64,000 nucleotides of DNA from positions 7,840,940-7,904,939 of the forward strand of contig CP034977.1 in NCBI GenBank assembly GCA_004026145.2. The letters are read 5' to 3'. Both the position numbers and the translations under genes were made by a program. The DNA is from Takifugu bimaculatus. Lineage: Eukaryota > Chordata > Actinopteri > Tetraodontiformes > Tetraodontidae. The notes beneath the pieces are model-generated. The model made no database searches and was not told the DNA's origin. It worked only from the letters and a program-made list of their open reading frames with translations. The first letter of the stretch is position 1. Each line of letters starts with the position of its first letter. Positions 35,919 through 47,700 of this stretch are shown one piece after another.

Positions 35919-36089
35919 CTGTGAGCTGTGCTAGTTAAAATACCTGGGACAGACACTACATGGAAAGAAATATGATCCCAACAAGGCACATGTGGAAAAC
36001 ACAGTCAAGCGACCACGGGCTGGGCAGAGATAAGATCACCCTGCAGCTAGACCACAGGCCACAGGCTGAGGGTGAAGACGCAAAAAAGA

Positions 36090-37565
36090 AATGATTTAGA
36101 GCTGACACATGTTGTCCAAGATAACTGACTGTGGTAAATTCTGTGGGGCTTTTGAGCTGACTTTATCTGGTCACGATAAGACTCACTCTTCAGACATCCA
36201 AGGTGTTTCGGATGTCTTGTTGGAGGTTGGATAACAAGCTGTTGTCAGTGACTACAACCCACATTCATGGTTTAAAAAGTTCAGATTTTTTTTATATTCA
36301 GGCAGATGAGACAACTGACATTCCCACCTGAAGCTACTTGATGCTTGTGTTATAGTGCATTGAGGTTTTCAAGGCATTTTGAGGCATTCAAAAGGTTTTT
36401 TTTGAGTCTGTCCCTCTTCAGACCACCATTGACCCCTGTTGCCACAGCACTGTTGGAGAGGCTGGCCGCTAACCTCTGCCAGGAAAAGAGAGTAAACTGA
36501 TTGCTCAGGTCTATGGTGGGGCTGCAGTGATGAGAGGAGCCAAAGGTGGAGTGCAGACCAAGGTTAAGGATGCGTATACAAGTGCATGCTGCTACATGAA
36601 ACCTCATCGTGCAGGAGGCAGCATCACACAGTGTCCGGATCAGAACTTTCTTTGAGCTGACGGATTCATGCACTGTGTTTCCATGTGATTGAAGAATCTT
36701 TGATCATCTGATGGAATCACGGTGAGAGGTAGAGAGATTGTTAGCCGACGATCTTGCCACATGGACATGCTGTTTACCCAGTTACACGCAAAGAACAGTG
36801 AGCTATGAACATTGCAACATGTCCATCACAAGAAGTCACCCAGAACTTCCAACAGTATTCCAATGATCAGCTAAATAATTGTTTACTAGTGTTGTGATGA
36901 CATCTTCCAGTATCTAAATGTGCAGCTTAAACAAGCGACGCTCTTATTTACATACATAAGTAATGTATGCGTTAATTACTGTGCAGATAAGATGCAGACT
37001 GTCCCTCGTGGTCATGTTGAATTTGAGAGACAGGCGAGAACACCTGTATGCTAACACTCGCTTTCTTGAATATTTTAAGCTGTAACATTACAAGAGAACC
37101 AGTGAGGGGTTTTTACCTCGTACGAGGAAACTTATTATAATTTTCACTATGGTGTTTTTAGTATCAGTTATCATCTTGCTGCATTCGAAAGTGCTGGTTC
37201 CCTTCTCCTAAGCACTCTGCTCCAAGAAGACCTGTTTGTGCTACATGCTGCTCATTTCCCAGAAGCAGCACTGGAAACCACCATGGATACTCAGTCTGCT
37301 CCAGGTTTTCATGGAGAACAACCTCAGGGCACGTTCACTGTTGTCACCACTCCCCTGACCACAGCAGAAGCACAGAGATGATTGTCTACTTTAGGGTGCA
37401 CTCACATTGGGCTAGTTCTTCATTGAGTGAATGTGCCCTTAAAGAGGGTCAAGATCAACATTCCTGATCAACACCATGACACAGCAGCACCTGACTGCTC
37501 TGGCCATGCTCTCCATGGAGAGCAGAAACAACCTGACTCCCAAAAAAGGGTCATTGAGAGCTTTG
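36090..37565 (+). mobile_element. decayed hAT-superfamily transposase gene
   Basis: Read in shifting plus-strand frames, the order of blocks follows a fish hAT transposase of the DUF4371/ZMYM-like type. First comes 'GKFCGAFELTLSGHD' (about 36135-36180), then 'IQADETTDIP' (36299-36330), which contains the first catalytic aspartate region. Next is 'LIAQVYGGAAVMRGAKGG' (36500-36555, normally QTYDGAAVM; here the catalytic D is G). 'DMLFTQLHAKNSE' follows near 36760. The C-terminal dimerisation region shows 'VVTTPLTTAEAQR' (37330-37380) and 'MTQQHLTALAMLSMES' (37476-37525). Several in-frame stops and frameshifts interrupt it, so it is a pseudogene. hAT transposases cut and paste DNA into 8-bp target sites. 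Terminal inverted repeats and target duplications were not found, so the element's full extent is unknown. Confidence 0.85.
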
Positions 37566-38100
37566 CTACTCACTAGAAAAAAACAAAACAAAACAAATCA
37601 GAGACATAAACACACACGCAAGCAAAATACATCATTCAGAAATATATTGGACGTCAGAAAATGTACCCATGTGTTTACTAATAGGATTTTATATGTAAAA
37701 TGCTATTATCTTTTAATGATATTAATTTCCAACTTGGTTCTGAACTTTCTCTTTATGCAAAATGCTAATTATGTCATCTGCATTGGCTCCACCACCAAGA
37801 AATAGCCAAAATCTATTTAAAAATTCTTTACTTCTCCTCTGTCTTTTCCCCTCTGCTCTCATTTTCAGTCATTTGATGTCACTCACACCCTTTTCTTGTG
37901 TAGTTTAGTGCTTCCCCCCTCCCCCACCTTCACTCTCTCTCTCCCTCTCTTTCTACCTGCAGGTATCACTGACCACATTGTTGCACACTGATCTGCTGGC
38001 CGGTCCAAATAGCCTGCTGAGTTTTTTTTTCCAGCATCTTCTGCATAATTACTGCATTGGCATGTATTTGGTCAAATTAAAGATGCTATAAAAACAAACT
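37566..38100. other. unassigned sequence with pyrimidine tracts
   Basis: Includes A-rich (37579-37596) and CT-rich (37915-37955) stretches. It is probably the 3' part of the hAT element or its flank; nothing definite is visible. Confidence 0.35.
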
Positions 38101-38250
38101 CGTGGGCGGCTGTGCTTGGAAAGTGTTCTGGCAGCAGGGAAGGTGCCAGAGCAAGTCACCGACCCCCCAAATGCTCACATAGGGCCCTGCAATGCGATAG
38201 GGTTCAGCACCACCCACAACCCAGAAAAGGATATAGCGATGAATGGGATG
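38101..38250 (+). mobile_element. tRNA-derived SINE, diverged copy
   Basis: Recognisable blocks are GGCAGCAGGGAAGGTGCC, GACCCCCCAAATGCTCACAT, AGGGCCCTGCAATGCGAT and AGAAAAGGATATAGCGATGA. In order and spacing these match the SINE at 44281-44545 with many substitutions and short deletions. Its divergence suggests an older insertion than the copy at 44.3 kb. Confidence 0.72.
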
Positions 38251-41209
38251 ATGTATCTGTCTGTTCCTCGGCTCTTCTCACCATTATCCCCACCCTGGCC
38301 ATCAGCAGCTGACAATTTAAGAACCACATTAAAAAGCTGATCTCCCGCCCACAAAGTGCAACATGCTTTATACTAAATTTACAAGACATTACATTACCTG
38401 ATATTAAAGTACAATAGATTGCGTAACTGAAAATCAAGACTTGACAGGTGAATGTGTGTACAATCACAAAGAGAGCGTCAAACAGGCCGCACAAAGTCTG
38501 ATAAAACAGTGCTTCCTGCTAACAATAAACAGACAGAAGAGAGCACCAAACTACGAGTGAATGCTACAGCTGCTATTAAAGACTTCCATCACATTTGGCT
38601 AGTGCACAAAAAGTGAAACGGGGTGATCCCACCCTGGGGTGAGCCCCCCCCCTTCCTCGAGGTGCCCACCCCCAAGGTACATGGATTTGGCCCGAGGAGG
38701 AAAAACAGACATGCCTCCTGTTTCTTGGAAGAAAGGCAGGAAAAAACTCAAGACATTGGCAGGTATAACTTCAAAACATGTGACTGTCATTGTTTGTGCA
38801 CTGTATATTCATCAATATATGGAAATTATGAACACATACACAGCACAACACTTATTGTTGTATGCTTTGGCATGAATACGTTGTTGTCCCTTAATCTTTG
38901 TCTTGGTAATGAGATTGCCGTTTTGACAAGAGGAGAAAATGAAGGAGCTTTTATATCCTGTTTGGACCAGGATAAAAAAGCAGTTAAATTTATTGTTGCA
39001 CCGTATTTCCCCAAAGTGTACTGGTGACCTTCACTTTCTAAGATACTTTTATGGCATTTTCTTTTTTCTCAAGGATGAGCACATTTTACAAGATCACCAG
39101 TGACTGCACCTGAGCATAGCTTGACAGGCTGACACAAACTGGCTTTATTCCACCGAGTGTTGTGGAAGAAATCTGTGTATTAGCAGCCATCATCAGGACC
39201 TGACAGCAGGTGGGACTCGTGCCTCCTGATAGTTCTTAGCCGCGGTGACCCTCGTTAACATTGCTCAGATGATTTTTCACAACACATTAGGAGCAGGGTG
39301 CTGAATATGGGCGTGTTGACAGTTGGTTGCGAGGACAAATCAACAGTAATCTGCAGTGTTTTCCTTTGCCACAACATGAGAAGAGAAGAGTGCAGGCCCG
39401 TCACATTAATGATGAACTCAGAGTCAGAACAATGCATCTTCTCTGCTCATTCAACCGTTCAACATCCAGAGGCTGCTGCGAGCCCTTCCATCAGCTGTTG
39501 CTGCTTTGTCGTGAGGCCATGCTCAACTTGCTTGTCTAAAACAGATATATGACAGTGTCTGAAGAGACTGGACCATTTACAACAGGGTGACACACTCATA
39601 TTTTGCATAATGCTCTACTCTCTGGTGATTGGAGACAATCATGACAGTGATGTGCATGTCAGGCATGTCAAAGTGAAGACTGATGTGTAGGAATAAAGAA
39701 CGCTGCAAAGTTTGTCAGTCTGGTAAAGGTGGGGAGGACTGTGGAGGTTTTCAGGGCCAACTGAGCTTTTTTATCAAAGAGCCCTGCCACATGGAGGACT
39801 AACCTTGGTCTTGAGAGACCTCTTCCCAAGAGTAATACAATATACAAAAAGGACAGGGTTTTAATTCTTTGGCATTCTGGCCCCAAAGATTCTAAAATGT
39901 ACAGTATATGGAGAAAGAACCTGATTTTCAAAGCTCACAAATCATTTGGAACTACAGTGATAGATGCTTTTTCTAAAACATTTTAAAAGAGAAAATAACC
40001 AATAACTGGCCTTTTTGAAAACTTTAAAATCAGTTGAAGTCTCTTCCTCTTTACCTTTGTAAGGAATATTATGTAAAATACAATCATAGAGACACTTAAA
40101 AGGATCAGAAAATCAATATTTCTAATTAATATGATGATGTTCTTGATAACTTAATAGAGGTCTTAAAAGCCTCGTAGACCATATAGATTTGTCTTTACTA
40201 TGTCTATAAGGCACGTGGAAAACAAGACCTATTTTGAGATTAAACAAATTCAGGCCTTTTAATCTGTCTTTCTTGATTGCTATTTTCCCTGGAGATATTG
40301 CAGCTATGTTTTTTGCCCTCTTTTTTTCCTCTAAATTTATTTCGTAAAGGTGACGTGACAGCAGTTTTATGAAGGGTTGCTGAAGATTAGAAATGGAATA
40401 GAAGGGATACTTTGTGATTGAAAGTGAGAATATTAGATTATTGAGGGATCAGTTCTGTGTGAATGAACTATTCTGAACTGAAAAATGGGACCGTATTAAA
40501 CACACAGCCATTTCATCAAATATACATGAGTTTGAAGTGATGCTGCTGCAGCCGCCACAGATAGACTAGACAAATATGAGGCCCAGAATGGTTCCATGCT
40601 ATAAAACAAACAAGTGTGGAAAGTTATGGTTCGTTTCCCCTGCACAATGCTTTAATGTCACTATTCTCCTTCACATTTATCTTCTTAACTGCAGTCACTC
40701 AGGCAGTGAAACTCTGCCCAGTCCTGACAAAAACTCAGCTGTCAATCACAGACCTCACCAGGTTTTATCTCAGTTAATTAACTAATTGAAGCTAAACACA
40801 GATTTGTCAATGGAGGAAATACTAAGTAGTCTGGAGGACCAAAAATATCAATGTGTGCCTTTTTACATTTTGTGACAAACTCAGATTAAAAAGGTCAGAT
40901 ATGATCTGCTTTGTACTAATACTATATGGCCGCAGCTGAAATTAAGAGTGGACGGTTGTGTGGTTGGCCGTGTTCATCAAGGAAGGTGCATTTATTGCAG
41001 TGCCGTGCAACAAGTGTCCACTGAGGAATGAGCGTCACGGCTGTCCTTCACCCATAGATCCCCAGTGCAGGTGAATTCAGGACCCTATGATGATGATTCC
41101 CAGATATAAACGCAACTATGGGGTGAGCCAATTCCACATGACAGCCAAGTCACTGAAAATTCCCTAGGTTGTCAAGTCCTTTACAATTATTCATCACGGC
41201 TCTTCCGTC
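38251..41209. other. unique sequence, no gene seen
   Basis: About 3 kb with no recognised element or exon. There is a C-run at 38646-38654. Local open frames are short. Confidence 0.4.
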
Positions 41210-42340
41210 TCTTGCAGAGATGCTGCAGCCTTTCCTGTTTTCTAAGGGCCAAAGCTACTCCCGCGTCTCCTCATCACCCTTATGACTGTCCCATTTACTC
41301 GGCCAGGGAATCTGTCCAGAGAGGGAATGCATGGACTAAGATTGTTAAGATTGTTCATCTTTGTGGGGAAGAAGGATGGTTGCTGAACCTCTGTATTGAT
41401 TGTCAAGGACTGAACATCACTGTGAAACTTGATCCCCTCTGAAACTGAAACTCGGGTCAAAGCCTGAACCATGTTCGAAAACCAACTCACGACGGTTAAA
41501 GCACTTACTGACTGGCCTTATGCCATTGTCACCCTGATCTAACATATATGTGGAGTGGATCATTGGATTTCCAACCTCTAACGGATGAACACATCATCTT
41601 AACCATCAACAGGCTCTCAAAGCTGCTTTACCCAAGTGTCTGTCCCTAAAGATGACACAGTGTCTGTTGAAGTGAGGTTCCTTAGGAGGGTCATGTTAGA
41701 CAAACGCCCATAATGTTCATAGCTCGGGTTTGGATGGTGTTCTGTTAGGCCTGCAGTCTTTTCTCTACAGCACAGGAGTAGGTCCCTGACCCAGTAGCCT
41801 CAGCCAATGTCAACAGATGCCCATGGACTCCAGTTGATGGAACCTTCTGTGTGCCACAGAGGCTGCTAAAGCGCTTGCCGACAAGAAAAAGGTCCGTGAC
41901 GCCCTCTCGCCCAGTTGATCAGAACATTCAGTTGTCTTTCCCTGCAGACAGAGATGTAATTTTGTTCCACACGTCACAGGCATTCCAGTTTCCATCTCAG
42001 TGGTTATTAATTATGTTGTTCTGAGACTTTCAGGTCTATGCAGGGGAGAATATGGTCAGGGAGATTTCTGTGTTTTAGTCTGTGTCTGAGCATTTCCCCC
42101 CTTCCTTCCTCATCTGTAATTACCATCATCAGGCTCATTTGTGTGTCTCTTGTCACCTTCCCTTACTTCGTGTACGAAACGCACCTCCCCCTCCTCTTTG
42201 TGATGACGATTCCTCTGGTGGTTTGACCTGGTTTCTGTGAGGTTTTGACTATTCTTATCTACCTGTTCTGAGTGATACCAACCTTTTGCTAAATAAAGCA
42301 CTGCTTCTGCATGGAGGCCTTCTTGACCATTTGTGTCACA
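41210..42340 (+). mobile_element. second Ty3/gypsy remnant (RT, integrase traces, LTR-like 3' end)
   Basis: The segment 'HHPYDCPI' (41265-41290) followed by a 'CGEEGW.LNLCIDCQGLN' block (41365-41425) corresponds to the gypsy region PYDCAIDL ... VGKKDGGLRPCIDYRGLN, just ahead of the reverse transcriptase active site. A D-x-I-L-x-I-x-R-L-S-K pattern at about 41590-41630 and an 'ARVWMVFC' block near 41720 fit the integrase core (VVDRFSK; FTS-VWKAFC). The last 300 bases end in an AATAAA signal at 42291 and TGTGTCACAAC near 42330, as in a fish gypsy LTR. Everything is frameshifted and internally deleted; a 5' LTR was not found. The individual matches are weak; their collinear order is the main support. 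Confidence 0.6.
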
Positions 42341-43278
42341 ACCTAAAGATAAAGCTGTAATGCATTTGACATTACAAGCAAAAGAAAACCAGGAATTAAA
42401 TTGTAATGACAATTCCAAGGGCCTACAGCTCATTATGGCAACACACTGCCCCCAGGAGCCTCTATGACTAAATTATTAAGCATTATTAATATAGGATCAT
42501 ACTAATGAACCAGCACTATAACAAAGTCACAATAATTACATTTTAATCATTCCAATAACCTTCTTGGCCCCTTTTAAAAAATGGTTTGATCCACGGTTTT
42601 CTCATGGGGAGCGAGTGCGAGCAAGGGAGATCAAGCTGAGTAAGAGCAGCACAGCAGGGGCCCAGGAAATCAAACATTTCTCTAAGAATTGAGAGAGTAA
42701 AACTGTTAAAGGTGGCTTCAACTATTATTTGTTAATTCGGTGTCTAAGGAGAGCCTGCGTTAACTGTCACCGGGTCATCAGTTAATTGTAGAGCAAAGAT
42801 TCCAAGTGTAGGTAACTGATTAGTACTAAATTGGAGGCTACTTACAGGGCTGTGGTACTGAGAAATCCATTTATGTGTAATCCAAGATTACCTTACTTCC
42901 TCAGTTTTTCCATGAAGCATGACATTTCATGTTTACAAAAAGTAATACGTGACAAAAGAATGAACCTTTCTGCTTGGCTGCTCTACAATCAGCAGTGGCT
43001 GCATTGTTTGACCCAGCAGCAGACCTTCACCTTCACCCCCGGGAGACCAATGATGCCTTTGTTGGTGAGTGAGTGATATAGACATTGGTCGGCTGTTTTT
43101 GTACTAGCGAGCTGCTGCACCACTGGTAATTACTCAGACAGTAACCCATTGGTTATTTCAATTTGCCTTATTGCATGACTGTAAGGCAAAGTATTTTCAA
43201 TCACAAATGTAATTAGGTGTTTTTTAGTAGCATATTATGGGTACTATAACATACAAATGAGAGAAATCAGAATAAGAC

Positions 43279-43328
<50 letters not shown>

Positions 43329-44280
43329 TGTGAATCATTGAATGATTGATCAGGAAAAAAGAAAACCAATCGGGCATATTACACCAGAAAACAGAAAATA
43401 AACCAAATCAATTTAAATAAAGAAATCATGGGGAAGAGATGCCCCGATATTCTTTCAGGGGCCCAGAATATATAACTACTGCCCTGTTGGTGATCTGCTA
43501 GCATGCTCATCTGCTCACAAAACAACAAGTGTGAGCGCTGCTAGAGACCACCGACATACATGTCTGAGCTTGTTGAAAAAGCATCATCTTTGCTGTGGCT
43601 GGTGTGACTTGTGCCAAGTCCATGTCAGATTAGAGCTGAAGTGAGGACTATAGAGTTCACCATTTGACAATGGCGCTAAATGGGTGTTTGGGAGAATAAA
43701 TGTAAACAAATATGGAGAAAAGCAGGGGATGGCGGATGCACCCCAGGAGTGTTCCGTGTTGGAGATTAGCATAGAGGACATTCTGTGGTCTGGAAATCCA
43801 GCACAGGCTGAGGTTGTTCATTGCTGGGCATATGAAAGAAGAGTGGTTTGCACTCTGTAGACTCTTAGCACACAAATGTTGCTGCCTTCATTGTCTAATG
43901 TGGATGGGCCTGGAGAGAGTAAATATTGTACAGTGTAATTAAAATCTCTTAAGTCTGGGACTGATCCTTGGAGGATCTCACGGCTGATGCTGCTACCACC
44001 CGAAGCATGGCCATTCTGTCAACCGTCTGTTTACACCAGTAGCCCTACATCTACTTTATAAAAGACACATAAATGATAAAGCTTTCAGTTTTGGATTACT
44101 GAAGTTTCATTAAATGATAAAGTGGAATTTAAAATATTTTCTTTATCGTTTCCTTATTATTACACTGAAGTGACTTTCAACTGAGAAAGCTTGTGACAGG
44201 TTCAACACTTGTGGATGTATTCTAAGGCACCCCTCACAATATTTCTTTCTCGACTGCGTTAGGGTGAAATAAACATTTTG
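42341..44280. other. unique sequence with an AAT microsatellite
   Basis: No gene is seen. A TAA/AAT array lies at 43282-43328. The rest has no recognised repeat. Confidence 0.4.
43282..43328 (+). repeat. (TAA)n microsatellite
   Basis: About fifteen uninterrupted TAA triplets, seen directly. Confidence 0.95.
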
Positions 44281-44545
44281 TCTGTTGGGGACTGAGCTGA
44301 GCTGAAAAGCGGAGGGTTCTCAATTCAAGCCCTGGTGTGGATTATCTAGTAGTAGGGAAAGGTGGCAGAAATCTTTCATAGCACTGCCGAGGTAACCTTG
44401 AGCAAGGTACCAAAGCCCTAAATGCTAAGAAAGGAACCTGCGATGAACTGGCGACTCATCCAGGGATGGACCCTGAATTCACCCATGAGCACCCTCTCTC
44501 TTACCCCGAAAGGGATAACGCGGTCAAGAAGACATCCAAGATATC
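44281..44545 (+). mobile_element. tRNA-derived SINE, near full length
   Basis: A tRNA-related head contains GGGTTCTCAATTCAAGCCC, resembling a degenerate polymerase III B box. It is followed by GTGTGGATTATCTAGTAGTA, GGCAGAAATCTTTCATAGCA, CTTGAGCAAGGTACC, ATGAACTGGCGACTCATCCA, GGGATGGACCCTG and the tail GAAAGGGATAACGCGG. SINEs are transcribed by RNA polymerase III and copied by a partner LINE. This is the longest of three copies in the window (others at 35772 and 38101). Confidence 0.85.
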
Positions 44546-44584
44546 CAAAACAGAATTGTTGACCCCCAACAATTGGGCCCAATT

Positions 44585-45490
44585 CAAAGATGCCTGAAGG
44601 TGAAGTGTTCATGCAATTATGCAGTTACAAACAACATTGGAATCCTATCATACTACTCAGAAAGGAGGCAACTTCTGTGTTTTAAAATGATACACAAGAC
44701 CAAAGAATGTCTTTGAAGTCTGATGAAACTAAAATTTAACTGATCTGGGCCATTTTTCTACTTTAAGGGAAATGGGGGGAGATTACAAACCCGAGAACAC
44801 CATCCTCACTGTAAAGTTCAGAGGTGGCACCATAATACCAGGTAGGGGTGTTCTACAGGATGTAGAAGGAAGTAGGATGTAATAAAATAGATGTCATCGT
44901 GATAAAATAAAACAAGATGAGATCTTTTATTGATCGTATGGTGGGGAAATTTCACCATTACAGCAAATCAAAACAGGACCATAAAATGCACAGCTAAAAT
45001 GTCAGTGAACATCAGTGAACATCAGTCCCCCTCTTGTATGTTGAACTGCTTCTTGTCCCTCCCAGAACACCCCCTTCCTGGGAGTCCACTGCATAGAAAA
45101 CTACAGATGCCAGCACAGTCTCATAAATAGTCCTCAGCAATGGCCTTCATACACCAAAGGACCCCTGTCTCCCCATGGCCGAATAACATGTGGAAATGTT
45201 GAAGCAACATCAAGCTCGGTAAAAACGATTCTACGCACCTCCAGGGACAAGTGTTCCCCAAATTAGTTATAAAAATGCTCGAGGACAGAAAAGTTAATGC
45301 TTTGTGGTGGCCATCATGATGCCCTGATATCGATCAAACAGAAAAACTGTTGGCAGTTCTGTCATCAGGAAAGAGCCAAAATCCCAGCAGAATATTATCA
45401 GAAGGTTTTGGAATGATTATCGTTGCTGCATTCAGCGATTAGAAAAGCTGGTAATTCTAACTCACGTAAAAGAGGAACATTTTAGTCTGG
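44585..45490 (+). mobile_element. Tc1-like transposase remnant split by a retroelement insertion
   Basis: Plus-strand blocks run in the order of a classic fish Tc1 transposase gene. 'TACTCAGAAAGGAGGC' (near 44660) matches the YRSGRR region. 'AGTCTGATGAAACTAAAAT' (44717) matches the WSDETKI block with the first catalytic aspartate. 'GAGAACACCATCCTCACTGT' (44794) and 'GGTGGCACCATAAT' (44823) match NTIPTVKHGGGSIM. After an interruption, TTGAAGCAACATCAAG (45199) and TGGTGGCCATCATGATGCCC (45304) match the LKQHL and EWPSQSPDLNPIE region. The copy is full of small deletions and stops. Its upstream edge nearly abuts the SINE at 44281-44545. Confidence 0.82.
44905..45180. mobile_element. retroelement fragment nested inside the Tc1 copy
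   Basis: TCTTTTATTGATCGTATGGT followed by GGGGAAATTTCACCATTACA is a very common fish repeat, corresponding to a LINE 3' region on the opposite strand. It separates the two halves of the Tc1 transposase exactly where about 280 extra bases appear, so it inserted after the Tc1 copy. A short GTGAACATCA duplication is seen at 45004-45022. Family assignment (Rex1-like) is tentative. Confidence 0.65.
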
Positions 45491-46645
45491 CTGACTGATA
45501 GTGTCAGTCTTTTTACACATTTCTGGTCAGATATTAGCTTTACAACAGTTACAACAGGACATGAACAGCACCTTTGCAGAGTTTTAATGGTGGCAAACTG
45601 ACAAATGGGAGTAAATACAGGAAATTGCACAAATGAGTCCAGACAGATGAAAGATTAAAAAAAAGGCTGTCAGGCTGTCTAATCTGCTCAGCAAAGGCAA
45701 CAGACATATCGCAAATGTAAATCTCAGTGCTTGTTTGGAGAGTGGATTACAGTAATTTTAGATAACTTCGATCATCTGTCTGGAAGCCATGTTGCACTGA
45801 GCGGGATCTGAATGAGTCTTGATGAGCGTGTCCACAAAGAACAAACAAAGCTGTTGGACAGTGTGATGAACAGCATAACACAAAGACTGAGACATGTTTG
45901 TCCTCTGAGAAGTCCTTGGGAGCAATGACACGATCAACAGAGATGATGTACAATCGCTCTCAATAAGTGAGACCATTAAAGCAAAACCAGCCAAGTGTTA
46001 CTCTGCTGGATTTACAGCTTCATTTCTTTTGATCACGATTCTGATCATGGACTCTCTTCATCAAACCCTTCATGTGTCAGACCATGCTGTGAGAAAACCC
46101 AATGACCCGAACACCCAGGATGGATGACAAGCTCGTGTTTTACACCGTTAAAGCCACAGAGGTTAGGATTCTAAGGGACGGGTGAAGAAATTATTTGATT
46201 TTCTCCTGTCAGATTTAATCATCAGCGATATTCCTACTACTCAGTATTCATCTGCATGTTAATTTTTGTGAGGTGCAAAATAGTCTGTAAAATCCGTCAT
46301 TTGCTGCCTTAGGAATTAAGAGGAATGGCAGAGGTGTCGAGCATTTCCCATCATGCAACAGATGAACCGTAGGAATACAGCTTCAACAAGTCACTTGACC
46401 ATCACAGGCCAGGTGTAAACTACCTGAATTTAGTTTGATATTAATCTTTTGCAGAGTTATTACCCTTACATTACAGCTTCTTTACCTCTGCCAAGGTTGT
46501 GACACTAGTGAGGTCAGCAACTGAAACAGCAGAACAAATGGCAACAGGTGCTGGTTCAGGTACAGACTCAGACTGGCACAATAGAAGCCACCTCTGATAC
46601 CAGCGTTGGTCACTGCAGGAGAGCTTCAGTGGCAGCAATCACATA
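45491..46645. other. unique sequence, no gene seen
   Basis: No element or exon is recognised before the minisatellite. Confidence 0.4.
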
Positions 46646-47700
46646 AGTTAATTAGTCAAGTATCAGTTACTGGTCAGACATCAGTTACTGGTCAGACACC
46701 ACTAACAGGTCAGACAATACTAACCAGTCAAGTATCAGTAACTGGTCAGAAATTGGTAACCGGTCAGTTATTGTCAGAAGACAGTTACTGGTCAGAGTTA
46801 CTGGCCAGACATCAGCAACTGGTCAGACATAGTTTACTGGTCAGAGTCATTGGTCTGACAATAAGTAATTGGTCAGAGTTACTGGCCAGACAAAATCAGC
46901 ATTACTGTCAGACAACAGTAACTAGTCAGACATCAGTAACTGGTCAGAACTCAGTAACCGGTCAGCATTATTGGTCAAACAAAAGTTACTGGTCACACAT
47001 CAGTTACTAGTCAGACACCAATAACTTGTCAGACATCAGTTATTGGTCAGACATCAGTTATTGGTCAGACAAAACTAACTAGTCAAGTACCAGTAACTGG
47101 TACATCAGTTACTGGTCAAATATCAATGACTTGTCAGACATCAGTTACTGGCCAGAGATCAGTAACTCATCAGACATGAGTAACAAGGCAGGCACCAATA
47201 ATAGGTCAGACAATACTAACTAGTCAAGTATTAGTAACTGGTCAAACATCAGTTCCTGGTCAGAAATCAGTTACTGTTCAGACATCAGCGACTGGTCAGA
47301 CATCAGTAACTGGTCAGACAACAGTACCCGGCCAGACAACAGTTACCGGTCAGAGTTACTGGCCAGGCATAAGTAACTGGTCAGACATCATTTGCTGGTT
47401 ACACTTAATGGTCAGACATTCATAACTGATCAAAAATCAGTAACTGGTCAAAGTGATTGGTCACATATATGTAACTGTTCAGAGTTACTGGTTAGACATC
47501 AGTAACTGGTCAGACAACAGCAACTGGTCAGAGTTACTGGCAAGACATCAGTAACTGGTCACACATCATTTACTGGTCAGGCAACAGTAACTGTGTTAAA
47601 AAAAATTTAAAAAAAAAATCAGAAACTAGTCACAATTAGTGGTCAGGCAACAGTGACTTGTCAGACATCTGTAACTGGTCAGGAATCAGTAACTGGTTAT
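46646..47700 (+). repeat. 18-bp minisatellite, about 1 kb
   Basis: The consensus CAGTAACTGGTCAGACAT is repeated roughly fifty times, with many variants and some units shortened to CAGAGTTACTGG. CAGTAACTG and CAGTTACTG are reverse complements, so the unit contains a near-palindrome and variant units alternate between the two. Because the unit is a multiple of three, a plus-strand frame at 46606-47010 reads SVTGQT repeats, but it then shifts and stops. A short A-rich insertion interrupts the array near 47598-47622. No coding role is supported. Confidence 0.95.

Noticed and set aside
44281..44545. tRNA gene suggested by a B-box-like sequence
   Set aside because: No cloverleaf can be formed and the downstream body is a SINE.
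46606..47010. 134-codon frame with SVTGQT repeats
   Set aside because: It is the minisatellite read in one frame; indels in later units break it.
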